Below, piece by piece: positions 34,237-41,070 of a stretch of DNA of 45,994 nucleotides. Below the pieces are notes generated by a model. That model saw only the letters and a list, made by a program, of their open reading frames with translations. It did not search any database and was not told the DNA's origin. A program made the translations under genes and the position numbers. The stretch is from SZUA-229 sp036567985. Lineage in GTDB: Bacteria; Pseudomonadota; Gammaproteobacteria; SZUA-229. How positions within the stretch are numbered: position 1 is the stretch's first letter; each line of letters starts with the position of its first letter. The stretch spans positions 1 to 45,994 of the forward strand of contig DATCTK010000069.1 of the NCBI GenBank assembly GCA_036567985.1. Direction: 5' to 3'.

Positions 34237-34845
34237 ATGACTTCAGCCATATTAAAACCGGTTTTATTAATCTTCAGCCTGTTGTCCTTTTCGCTACACA
34301 GTGTTGCCGCTGAACAGACAGCGGAATCCGCCAGCAATAATCCCCGGGTTGTGATCGATACCAACCGGGGTGCGATTGAAGTTGAGCTGTATCCGCAGCA
34401 GGCACCGAAAACCGTGGCCAACTTTTTAAATTATGTAAAACAGGATTTTTACGCCGGCACTGTGTTTCATCGGGTGATTAAAGGCTTCATGATTCAGGGC
34501 GGCGGTTTTACCCAGGATCTGCAGCGCAAGAACACACTGGCGCCGGTGGAAAATGAGGCGTTTAATGGCCTGCCTAATAAACGCGGCAGCATTGCCATGG
34601 CACGCACCAACCAGCCCCACTCCGCCACCTCGCAGTTTTTTATTAACACCGCCGACAACGAGTTTCTGAACTTTCGCAGTAAATCCATGCGCGGCTGGGG
34701 CTACACCGTATTCGGCCAGGTCATCAAAGGCATGGACGTGGTGGAACGCATCGAAAACAGCCGCACCGGCGCCGGTGGGGTGTTTTCACAGGACGTACCG
34801 CAGGATACGGTGATTATTAAAAATATTCAAATCATTCAGCCATGA
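34237..34845 (+). CDS. Periplasmic cyclophilin-type peptidyl-prolyl isomerase
   Basis: A 202-aa protein with a signal peptide cleaved near residue 25 (VAAEQ) and a cyclophilin domain of about 165 residues. Family motifs include VFHRVIKGFMIQGG, SATSQFFINTADNEFL and YTVFGQVIKGMDVVERI. The active-site Arg (FHRV) and the QFFI segment are present. It probably assists folding of outer-membrane or periplasmic proteins (PpiA-like). It follows the TetR gene by 42 bp in the same direction. Confidence 0.92.
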   Translation: MTSAILKPVLLIFSLLSFSLHSVAAEQTAESASNNPRVVIDTNRGAIEVELYPQQAPKTVANFLNYVKQDFYAGTVFHRVIKGFMIQGGGFTQDLQRKNTLAPVENEAFNGLPNKRGSIAMARTNQPHSATSQFFINTADNEFLNFRSKSMRGWGYTVFGQVIKGMDVVERIENSRTGAGGVFSQDVPQDTVIIKNIQIIQP

Positions 34846-34884
34846 TAAAAGTTTCTAATCAAAGGCTTTACAAAAACCACAAGC

Positions 34885-35076
34885 AAAAGAAAACGCGAAT
34901 GAACGCAAATGAACGCAAATTTTTGAAAAAAGGCTCTGACCCTTTTTTACTTGAAAAAAGGCTCTGACCCTTTTTTACTTGACCCTTTTTTACTTCTTTT
35001 TTACTTTTTACCGGTATATGTATAGAGCTTTAATTGCGTACATTTGCGTTGTTCGCGTTCATTTGCGTTTTCTTTT
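34885..35076. repeat. REP-like element with imperfect inverted ends and tandem hairpin repeats
   Basis: The ends at 34885-34921 and about 35040-35076 are an imperfect inverted repeat (AAAAGAAAACGC with AATGAACGC on one side, the complement on the other, about 36 nt). Inside, a 28-bp unit (GAAAAAAGGCTCTGACCCTT with a trailing T-rich part) occurs at 34925-34952 and 34953-34980, followed by two shortening partial copies to about 35006. Each unit holds an AAAAAAGG/CCTTTTTT stem resembling a bidirectional terminator. The element sits between the convergent cyclophilin and BASS genes. The GCTCTGACCC core resembles repeats associated with REP transposases (RAYT); no transposase is present. Confidence 0.8.
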
Positions 35077-35097
35077 AATACAAAGTCAAACATCAAC

Positions 35098-36048
35098 TCA
35101 AGACAGTGAAACAGTTGCGCTGGCAGCACGTTGCGCCATGCGCCGCCGTAACCAGCTGCTGCTGATCGCTGCGGTGATAATGCACCACACCGCAAACAGC
35201 GCACCGGGCAGTGCCGCTTCCGGCGGGAAATGTTGCAGCGCCAGTGCTACCCCCATGCCCGCATTCTGCATGCCCAGCTCAATCATCAGGGTAATGCGAT
35301 ACAGCACACTGAAACCAACCCACTTTGCCAGGTACCAGCCTGCCAGATAACCCAGCAGATTCACCAGCACCACGCCGAGCAGCACCGGCAACACCATCTC
35401 GCTGATGCGCGCCTGGTTGGCTGCCACTGCATAGCTGCAGATAACAATAATCGACAGTGCCGCCACCCCCGGTGCCAGCCCCCGCGCCCGCGGCAACAGA
35501 CCGCCCAGCCAACGCTGTACCACCAGCCCCAGCATCAGCGGCAGCAGCACCGTCTGTACAATGGTCAGCATCAGTGGCATAAATTCCACCGGCAGAATCG
35601 CACCCCCCAGCCACTTCACCAGCAGGGGCGTCAACAGCGGTGACAGCAGGGTGGCCACGGTGGTCAGGGTCACTGAAAAGGCCACCGCGCCCCCTGCCAG
35701 AAATACCATCACATTGCTCGCCATGGCGCCGGGGGCGCAGCCGACAATAATAAAACCCAGCGCAATGGCCGGGGTGAAGCCGGGATATTGCGCCACCAGA
35801 AACGCCAGCAGTGGCATTACACTGAACTGTGCCAGCACGCCGAGCGCAATGCGTTTTGGATTGATAATTTCACGTTTTATATCCGCCACATCCAGCACCA
35901 GCCCCAGGGCAAACATGGTGGCGGCAAAAAACCACAGGAAGTAATGCTTGAAGACTAAAAACAGCGGCGGGTGCAGATAGGCCAGCAAGGCCCCCAGCAG
36001 GGTGAGCAGCGCCAGCTGGTTGGCAATAAAACTGAAAATGCGTTGCAT
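35098..36048 (-). CDS. Second BASS family sodium symporter
   Basis: A 316-aa membrane protein with about ten transmembrane helices and the BASS landmarks IIVGCAPGAMASNVMVFLAGG and ELGMQNAGMGVALA. It differs clearly from the BASS protein at 31.5 kb, so the window encodes two paralogous carriers of this family. The frame extends upstream to 36132, but the ATG at 36048 (MQRIFSFI) has an AGGA about 6 bp ahead and starts just before the first helix, so it is preferred. It is divergent from hemB. Confidence 0.88.
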   Translation of the reverse strand: MQRIFSFIANQLALLTLLGALLAYLHPPLFLVFKHYFLWFFAATMFALGLVLDVADIKREIINPKRIALGVLAQFSVMPLLAFLVAQYPGFTPAIALGFIIVGCAPGAMASNVMVFLAGGAVAFSVTLTTVATLLSPLLTPLLVKWLGGAILPVEFMPLMLTIVQTVLLPLMLGLVVQRWLGGLLPRARGLAPGVAALSIIVICSYAVAANQARISEMVLPVLLGVVLVNLLGYLAGWYLAKWVGFSVLYRITLMIELGMQNAGMGVALALQHFPPEAALPGALFAVWCIITAAISSSWLRRRMAQRAASATVSLS

Positions 36049-36254
36049 GGGCTTCCTGTCTGGTTTGTTGTTATTATGACGGTCGTTAATATGAATCGAG
36101 TAAGCTGGGGTGATTTTGCGATTCACCCGCAACAGCCCTGTATAGATGCGGCCACTAGGGTTAAAATGTGCACTTTAGCAAAAGCTGTCGGGCTTCGCCG
36201 CTTTATCGATCAACACAGCTCGACCAGTCAGCACCACCAACACAGGAATGCAAT

Positions 36255-37256
36255 GTGAATAATACCAGCAACTTCCCCTGGCTCCGTATGCGCCGCATGC
36301 GTCGCGATGATTTCAGCCGCCGCCTGATGAGTGAAAACCAGCTCAGCCCTGGCGACCTGATTTACCCGGTGTTTGTGCTGGAAGGTGAGAACCAGCGTGA
36401 AGCGGTTCCCTCCATGCCCGGGGTTGAACGCCTGAGTATCGACCTGCTGCTAAAGGATGCAGAGGAATGCGTGCAGCTGGGTATTCCGCTGATTTCACTG
36501 TTTCCGGTGGTGCCCGCGGAAAAGAAATCACTGGATGCGGCGGAAGCCTATAATCCCGACGGCCTCGCACAACGTGCAACACGCGCCATCAAACAGGCGT
36601 TTCCGCAACTGGGTGTAATGACCGATGTTGCGCTCGACCCCTTTACTACCCACGGCCAGGACGGGCTGATTGACGACAGCGGTTACGTAGTGAATGACGA
36701 CACCACCGAAGTGCTGTGCCAGCAGGCGGTGTCCCATGCCGAAGCTGGCGTGGACATTGTCGGCCCTTCGGATATGATGGATGGGCGCATTGGTCAGATC
36801 CGTGAAGCACTGGAATCCGCCGGGCATATTCACACCCGCATCCTCGCATACTCTGCCAAATACGCCTCCAGCTTCTACGGCCCATTCCGCGATGCGGTGG
36901 GTTCTGCCGCGAACCTCAAGGGCGGTGATAAGAAAACTTACCAGATGGACCCCGCCAACAGCGATGAAGCAATTCGTGAAGTGGTGCTGGATCTGCAGGA
37001 AGGCGCAGATATGGTAATGATCAAACCCGGCATGCCCTACCTCGATATAGTACGCCGCATTAAAACCGAACTGCAGGTACCGACTTACGCCTACCATGTC
37101 AGCGGCGAATACGCCATGCTCAAGGCCGCGGCGCAGAATGGCTGGCTGGACGAAAAAGCCTGCGTACTGGAAGCACTGCTGTGCTTTAAACGCGCCGGTG
37201 CCGATGGCATTCTCACCTACTTCGCCAAGGATGCCGCGCGCTGGTTGCAGGAATAA
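36255..37256 (+). CDS. hemB: Delta-aminolevulinic acid dehydratase (HemB)
   Basis: A 333-aa porphobilinogen synthase. The Schiff-base Lys is at about 257 (MIKPGMPYLDI) and a second active-site Lys at about 202 (SAKYASSFYGPFR). The metal site reads DVALDPFTTHGQDG, lacking the Cys triad of zinc enzymes, so it belongs to the magnesium-dependent group. The start is GTG at 36255, with AGGA about 7 bp upstream; an in-frame ATG at 36168 gives an N-terminal extension unlike the family and is rejected. AroE follows in the same direction. Confidence 0.96.
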   Translation: MNNTSNFPWLRMRRMRRDDFSRRLMSENQLSPGDLIYPVFVLEGENQREAVPSMPGVERLSIDLLLKDAEECVQLGIPLISLFPVVPAEKKSLDAAEAYNPDGLAQRATRAIKQAFPQLGVMTDVALDPFTTHGQDGLIDDSGYVVNDDTTEVLCQQAVSHAEAGVDIVGPSDMMDGRIGQIREALESAGHIHTRILAYSAKYASSFYGPFRDAVGSAANLKGGDKKTYQMDPANSDEAIREVVLDLQEGADMVMIKPGMPYLDIVRRIKTELQVPTYAYHVSGEYAMLKAAAQNGWLDEKACVLEALLCFKRAGADGILTYFAKDAARWLQE

Positions 37257-37306
37257 ACCCGCACGTGCATCACTGCAATAGCCAACCAACAAAAAGCTAA
37301 GTACTT

Positions 37307-38137
37307 ATGTCCGTTTCCACAGCCGACCGTTATGCCGTTATCGGCAACCCAATTGCACACAGCAAGTCGCCGCAAATCCATGCTGCATTCGCCGAACAAA
37401 CCGGTGAGCAATTAATCTACACCGCAGAGCTGGTCGAAGTGGGCGGCGTTGAATCATTTGTAAAAGAATTTGCCGCCAACAATGGCAAAGGGCTAAATGT
37501 CACCGTACCCTTTAAGCAGGATGCCTTTGAAATTGCCACCGAGTTATCACCCCGCGCACAGCGCGCCGGTGCGGTGAATACATTGAAATTACACGGCGAT
37601 ATTATTTACGGCGACACCACCGATGGTGTGGGTCTGTTAAATGACTTAACAAACAATCATCAACTTGAACTGAAAAACAAACGTATCCTGATTGTCGGTG
37701 CCGGCGGTGCAGTACGTGGCGTGCTCGAACCCTTATTACTCAGCCAGCCACAGCAACTGATCATCGCCAATCGTACCCTCAGCAAGGCCCAGCAACTGGC
37801 GCAGGATTTTTCCAACTTCGGCGCGATCAGCGCCAGCAGTTTCGATGCACTGGCCGGACAGCAATTTGACCTGGTAATTAACGGCACCTCGGCCAGTCTG
37901 GCGGGTGAGTTGCCGCCCCTGCCCGAGCAGCTGTTTGCCGCAGAGGGCTGCGCCTATGACATGATGTATGGCGCACAGCCCACCGCCTTTCTAAACTGGG
38001 CCGCACAACAGGGTGCAACCCATTGTTATGACGGGCTGGGCATGCTGGTTGAACAGGCGGCAGAATCATTTTACATCTGGCGAAAAAAACGCCCCGAGAC
38101 CCGGGGCGTTATCGAACTGTTACGCAGTCAGTTATAA
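37307..38137 (+). CDS. aroE: Shikimate dehydrogenase (AroE)
   Basis: A 276-aa NADPH-dependent shikimate dehydrogenase. The shikimate-binding HSKSP (residues 18-22), the catalytic Lys70 (NVTVPFKQDAF), Asp106 (DTTDGVGLL) and the nucleotide-binding GAGGAVRG are all present. Length is normal. Its last 110 bp (38028-38137) are duplicated at 38517-38626, and codons near the end encode a hairpin that works as a terminator only on the opposite strand. Family members usually end where this one does, so the gene itself is intact. Confidence 0.95.
   Translation: MSVSTADRYAVIGNPIAHSKSPQIHAAFAEQTGEQLIYTAELVEVGGVESFVKEFAANNGKGLNVTVPFKQDAFEIATELSPRAQRAGAVNTLKLHGDIIYGDTTDGVGLLNDLTNNHQLELKNKRILIVGAGGAVRGVLEPLLLSQPQQLIIANRTLSKAQQLAQDFSNFGAISASSFDALAGQQFDLVINGTSASLAGELPPLPEQLFAAEGCAYDMMYGAQPTAFLNWAAQQGATHCYDGLGMLVEQAAESFYIWRKKRPETRGVIELLRSQL
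38083..38110 (-). terminator. Intrinsic terminator encoded inside aroE, minus strand
   Basis: On the minus strand an 8-bp perfect stem (AACGCCCC / GGGGCGTT at 38088-38095 and 38103-38110, seven-base loop) is followed by seven T. It overlaps the aroE codons for Arg-Lys-Lys-Arg-Pro. Transcripts coming leftwards from the genes at 39.0-39.9 kb would stop here. On the plus strand the stem has no T-run. Confidence 0.65.
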
Positions 38138-38201
38138 ACATCCTGAGTTTATAACTGCATTGAAGCTTCTGTGGCAATACAGGACATATTGCACGATGCT
38201 C

Positions 38202-38228
38202 GGTGGATCCGCTTCGCTTGATCCACCC
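38202..38228. repeat. REP-like GGTGGATCC hairpin, copy 1
   Basis: GGTGGATC and GATCCACC form an inverted repeat around a CGCTTCGCTT loop region. A nearly identical copy is at 38692-38718. It is a typical dispersed intergenic hairpin of gammaproteobacteria. Confidence 0.75.
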
Positions 38229-38418
38229 TACCAATCCATCATTTGCGTTTATTCGCGTTGACGTGCATGGATGCACTAATTCGGCGAGCGCATGGATGCG
38301 CCGGATCTGTCATTTATTCCGCACATCCTGTGCTCCACCCTTCGGGCCGTGCATTCGCACGTTCAAAGTGCTCTTGCACTTTAGTGCGTTTTCTTTTTTA
38401 AAAAGTGTTGTGCAAGAA

Positions 38419-38498
38419 GTAGGTTGGGGTGACGCAGGAACCCCAACGGCAATGGTCTTGTTAATGAATGTTGGGGTTCGTTCCTCACCCCAACCTAC
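38419..38498. repeat. GTAGGTTGGGG inverted-repeat element
   Basis: GTAGGTTGGGGTGA at the left end and TCACCCCAACCTAC at the right end are exact complements, and GGAACCCCAAC / GTTGGGGTTCGTTCC continue the pairing inwards. The whole 80-bp element folds into a long hairpin with a short A/T-rich loop region, like dispersed MITE or REP units. It occurs once here, inside the first copy of the aroE-tail duplication unit. Confidence 0.75.
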
Positions 38499-38516
38499 AA
38501 GGGTGCGCTCATTTTC

Positions 38517-38626
38517 ATGACGGACTGGGCATGCTGGTTGAACAGGCGGCAGAATGATTTTATATCTGGCGAAAAAAACGCCCCAAGACCCGGGGCGTTA
38601 TCGAACTGTTACGCAGTCAGTTATAA
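38517..38626 (+). pseudogene. Duplicated 3' fragment of aroE
   Basis: A 110-bp copy of aroE bases 38028-38137 with about four substitutions in the coding part. One changes TCA to TGA, an in-frame stop, so it cannot extend a protein. Another changes only the loop of the minus-strand terminator hairpin, leaving both arms identical. It has no start codon of its own and is a fragment produced by the tandem duplication. Confidence 0.85.
38572..38599 (-). terminator. Second copy of the aroE-derived minus-strand terminator
   Basis: The stem AACGCCCC / GGGGCGTT (38577-38584 and 38592-38599) with seven T following on the minus strand. This copy lies 425 bp beyond the end of the rhodanese gene and is met first by transcripts coming leftwards. 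Confidence 0.65.
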
Positions 38627-38691
38627 GCGCCATTTTTTATAATGCATTGCACACTGCAGTAGTGATATAGCGAACAGCCTGCATCATACTC

Positions 38692-38718
38692 GGTGGATCC
38701 GCGTTGCTTGATCCACCC
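38692..38718. repeat. REP-like GGTGGATCC hairpin, copy 2
   Basis: GGTGGATC and GATCCACC around CGCGTTGCTT, differing from copy 1 by one or two bases in the loop. It lies 490 bp from copy 1 and is part of the tandem duplication. Confidence 0.75.
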
Positions 38719-39023
38719 TACGCGAGAGCAAAACTATTTTGACTCACATTACCTTACACTACACACCCGGCCATTCTAACAACTATCTATATTTGCGTTT
38801 ATTCGCGTTCATTTATTCCGCACATCCTGTGCTCCACCCTTCGGGCCGTGCATTCGCACGTTCTAAAGTGCTCCTGCACTTTAGTGCGTTTTTTTTGAAT
38901 AAACGTCGTACAAACTGAATAGCTTTAACGGCTACTTACCCTAAGAAAACTAGATTAGGACGCTGTAAAATCTGTAAATTTGCGTTTATTCGCGTTCATT
39001 TGCGGACTTACAAAAGATTAACT

Positions 39024-39419
39024 TTAATGATGCGGCGGAATCACCACCTGCATTTCCGCAGACTTCCATGCTGCCATGCCACCGTTGATGTTTTTGATGT
39101 TTTTAAAACCCATCTGCTTCATCACAGCCGCAGCCATTGCAGAACGCCCTGATGTGGCACAGAACAACAGCCATTTCTTGTCACGGTCCAGCATTTCTGC
39201 ACGGTGCCCGGGGTACTGATAATCACAGGCCGGCTCCAGCACACCCCGTGGCACATTGTGCGCACCATCTATGGTGCCCGATAGAAATTCGGCGGGTTCA
39301 CGTACATCCAGCACCTGGTAACCTTCGTCCAGCAGGTTAACGACTTCTGATACGTCCACTTCTTCAATCTGTGCCTTTGCTTCTTTCACAAAGTCCATCA
39401 GGGTCTTTTCTTCACTCAT
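39024..39419 (-). CDS. Rhodanese-like sulfurtransferase
   Basis: A 131-aa single rhodanese domain with the active-site loop CATSGR (Cys87-Arg92), the DVREPAEF strand-turn and the C-terminal NINGGMAAWK signature. Cysteine-bearing single-domain rhodaneses carry persulfide sulfur and may feed TusA (33.1 kb) or cyanide detoxification. It has no signal peptide, so it is cytoplasmic. It lies 18 bp downstream of the DUF2914 gene on the same strand and probably forms an operon with it. Confidence 0.92.
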   Translation of the reverse strand: MSEEKTLMDFVKEAKAQIEEVDVSEVVNLLDEGYQVLDVREPAEFLSGTIDGAHNVPRGVLEPACDYQYPGHRAEMLDRDKKWLLFCATSGRSAMAAAVMKQMGFKNIKNINGGMAAWKSAEMQVVIPPHH

Positions 39420-39437
39420 ACTGCTTTTCTCACCTGC

Positions 39438-39923
39438 TTAATCAATGTTTATTTCCGCACCCTCATCGGTGCTATCAATCGTCGTTGCGCCATCATCAGT
39501 GGCACCACTTTCGTTCATGCTGTCTGCATCGGCAAATTCAAATGACTTCTGCATCATAATATTACCGCCTTCATCCAGCACGGAGACTTCCCACACACCG
39601 CTCCAGGCTGGCAGCATATTTTTGCTCGACCAGGTGCGCCAGCGGTCGCCGCCAATCTCAAACGACACTTCTGCCATGGTTTCACCACTGTACTCCCAGC
39701 GGTGGGTTACGGTGTGGCCATTAAGCCCGCGCAACTCGGTAAAAAAATACACCGTGGGCGTATCACTGGATATGACATCCAGCTCCGACACCGGTTCCTT
39801 GTTTTCAATCGCGGTGGTAAATGTGCTGCGATACACACCGGTTTCCGCGTGTGCCAGGGTGGAGGTTAACAGGGCTGAAATCAGCAGCCCGAAAAGCCAT
39901 ACTAATGGTTTAAAGTTTTTCAT
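39438..39923 (-). CDS. Exported DUF2914 family protein
   Basis: A 161-aa protein with a signal peptide cleaved near residue 26 (AHAET) and a DUF2914-type beta domain (about 55-135) containing the family RWRTWSSKNMLPAWSGVW segment. An acidic Asp/Glu/Thr-rich C-terminal tail follows. The biochemical role of DUF2914 is unknown. It has a good AAGGA ribosome binding site and is followed by the rhodanese gene. Confidence 0.85.
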   Translation of the reverse strand: MKNFKPLVWLFGLLISALLTSTLAHAETGVYRSTFTTAIENKEPVSELDVISSDTPTVYFFTELRGLNGHTVTHRWEYSGETMAEVSFEIGGDRWRTWSSKNMLPAWSGVWEVSVLDEGGNIMMQKSFEFADADSMNESGATDDGATTIDSTDEGAEINID

Positions 39924-40032
39924 TGCCTTATCCTTTGCGTTGGTGAAAAAATCATACTGCTGCCAGCTCGCGCCGACAGCAGGCGAATAGATTAAACATA
40001 CTACAGTGGTTCGTTCACTGCCAGTAAACTTC

Positions 40033-40566
40033 TCAGTCGGACATATACTCGTTTTTAAGCTTTACATAATGCGCCGCGGAGTACTGTAGAAAATCTTTTT
40101 CCTGTTGGCTCAGCTCGCGCACCTGACGCGCCGGTGAACCCAGGTACAAATAGCCGCCGGCCAGTACCTTGCCCGGTGAGACCACACTGCCCGCGCCGAC
40201 CATTGCGCCTTTTTCAATCACTGCACCATCCAGCACCACTGAGCCCATGCCAATCAGGCATTCATCTTCAATGCTACAGGCATGGATTACCGCGCCATGG
40301 CCGATGGTGACATCCGAACCAATCGACAGGGCATTCCCCTGTGGGCTCAATGGCCCCTTATGGGTAACATGCAATACGCTGCCATCCTGGATATTGGTAC
40401 GCGCTCCGATGCGGATGCTATTGACATCTCCGCGAATGGCCACCATTGGCCACACCGAACTGTCATCACCAATCACCACATCGCCAATCACACAGGCGGC
40501 AGCATCCACATAGCAGCTGCTGGCAATCTCGGGCATAATGTTTTTAAAGGGTCTGATATTATTCAC
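40033..40566 (-). CDS. Gamma carbonic anhydrase family protein
   Basis: A 177-aa left-handed beta-helix hexapeptide-repeat protein with the three metal-binding histidines (His66, His90, His95) in the spacing of gamma carbonic anhydrases (YrdA/Cam group). The hexapeptide turns are clear throughout, and the short C-terminal helix (LSQQEKDFLQYSAAHYVKL) is typical. Zinc or iron binding is expected. Whether it hydrates CO2 or acts as a related carrier-like paralogue cannot be told. The start is GTG. Confidence 0.92.
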   Translation of the reverse strand: MNNIRPFKNIMPEIASSCYVDAAACVIGDVVIGDDSSVWPMVAIRGDVNSIRIGARTNIQDGSVLHVTHKGPLSPQGNALSIGSDVTIGHGAVIHACSIEDECLIGMGSVVLDGAVIEKGAMVGAGSVVSPGKVLAGGYLYLGSPARQVRELSQQEKDFLQYSAAHYVKLKNEYMSD

Positions 40567-40621
40567 AGTTGCTTCATCATATTAATGCTGTCGTGTTTCA
40601 GTCATGTTAAAGCCCTGGGCG

Positions 40622-41023
40622 TCAGCCGGGCAGGCTTAAAAAGTCATTACTGTCTTCGACACCGGATTTTTTACGTAATACCGCCGCGCGAATCATTTCC
40701 ATTAATTCATCCGCAGATGACAGCTTGTCGATCACCGCGCGATCCACCCAGAGCTTGAGCTCACCGTCACTTTCCACAAAAATCGCCGGCAGGTCGACCG
40801 TGGAATCTCCCTGCTGTTTAAGGTATTCATCACGGTGCAGAAAACTGATTTCCGCATCCAGGTCTTCAAGAAAATGCAGCCACTCTTCCCGCGCACTGAA
40901 ATAGCCGTGGGTTAGATTACACAGATTACACTTATAGGTTTCCGGCGATATCAGCTTATGCGCTATATCCGTCAGGGTATTAAACACGCCGCTATCGGCG
41001 TTGTAGACAAAAACCAGTTTCAT
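40622..41023 (-). CDS. Conserved-looking CxxC protein (133 aa)
   Basis: A soluble mixed alpha/beta protein with a CNLCNLTHG segment (CxxC at about residues 33-36) that could be a redox or metal site. The beginning (MKLVFVYNADSG) and the helix pattern suggest a thioredoxin-like or ferredoxin-like fold, but I cannot place it in a named family. An AAGGTG ribosome binding site precedes the ATG. It is the last minus-strand gene before the ArsR-rhodanese regulator and may share its transcript (47-bp gap). Confidence 0.6.
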   Translation of the reverse strand: MKLVFVYNADSGVFNTLTDIAHKLISPETYKCNLCNLTHGYFSAREEWLHFLEDLDAEISFLHRDEYLKQQGDSTVDLPAIFVESDGELKLWVDRAVIDKLSSADELMEMIRAAVLRKKSGVEDSNDFLSLPG

Positions 41024-41070
41024 GATGACACCTTATCGTTCACTTTTTATTATTATATTTATGGGGGGTG

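Larger units (their letters stand above)
38138..39023. repeat. Gene-free repeat island with tandem-duplicated aroE tail
   Basis: No gene is supported in this 886-bp stretch. It holds a tandem duplication of a roughly 490-bp unit that begins in the aroE tail: the tail (38028 and 38517), a GGTGGATCC hairpin (38202 and 38692), a GCGTTTATTCGCGTT repeat (about 38244 and 38794), and a block from CATTTATTCCGCACATCC to the T-run (38311-38399 and 38810-38896). The offsets grow from 489 to 500, as expected for diverging tandem copies. A GTAGGTTGGGG inverted repeat (38419-38498) and a two-hairpin insert (about 38261-38310) occur only in the first copy. Another GCGTTTATTCGCGTTCATTTGCG copy lies at 38981-39003. 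Confidence 0.85.

Noticed and set aside
34925..35006. Short direct repeats resembling a CRISPR array
   Set aside because: Only two full 28-bp units lie directly abutting, with no unique spacers, and no cas genes are present. They are hairpin repeats of a REP-like element.
35230..35643. His/Gln-rich 137-aa frame on the plus strand
   Set aside because: Low-complexity composition, antisense to a BASS transporter with clear membrane helices.
36168..36254. ATG at 36168 as hemB start
   Set aside because: It adds 29 residues unlike the family; GTG 36255 has a well-placed AGGA.
36528..37292. 254-aa open frame on the minus strand
   Set aside because: It overlaps hemB and has no recognisable domain or start signal.
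38150..38520. Open frames within the repeat island (82 and 105 aa)
   Set aside because: They run through hairpin repeats and a duplicated aroE tail; no ribosome binding site or domain supports them.
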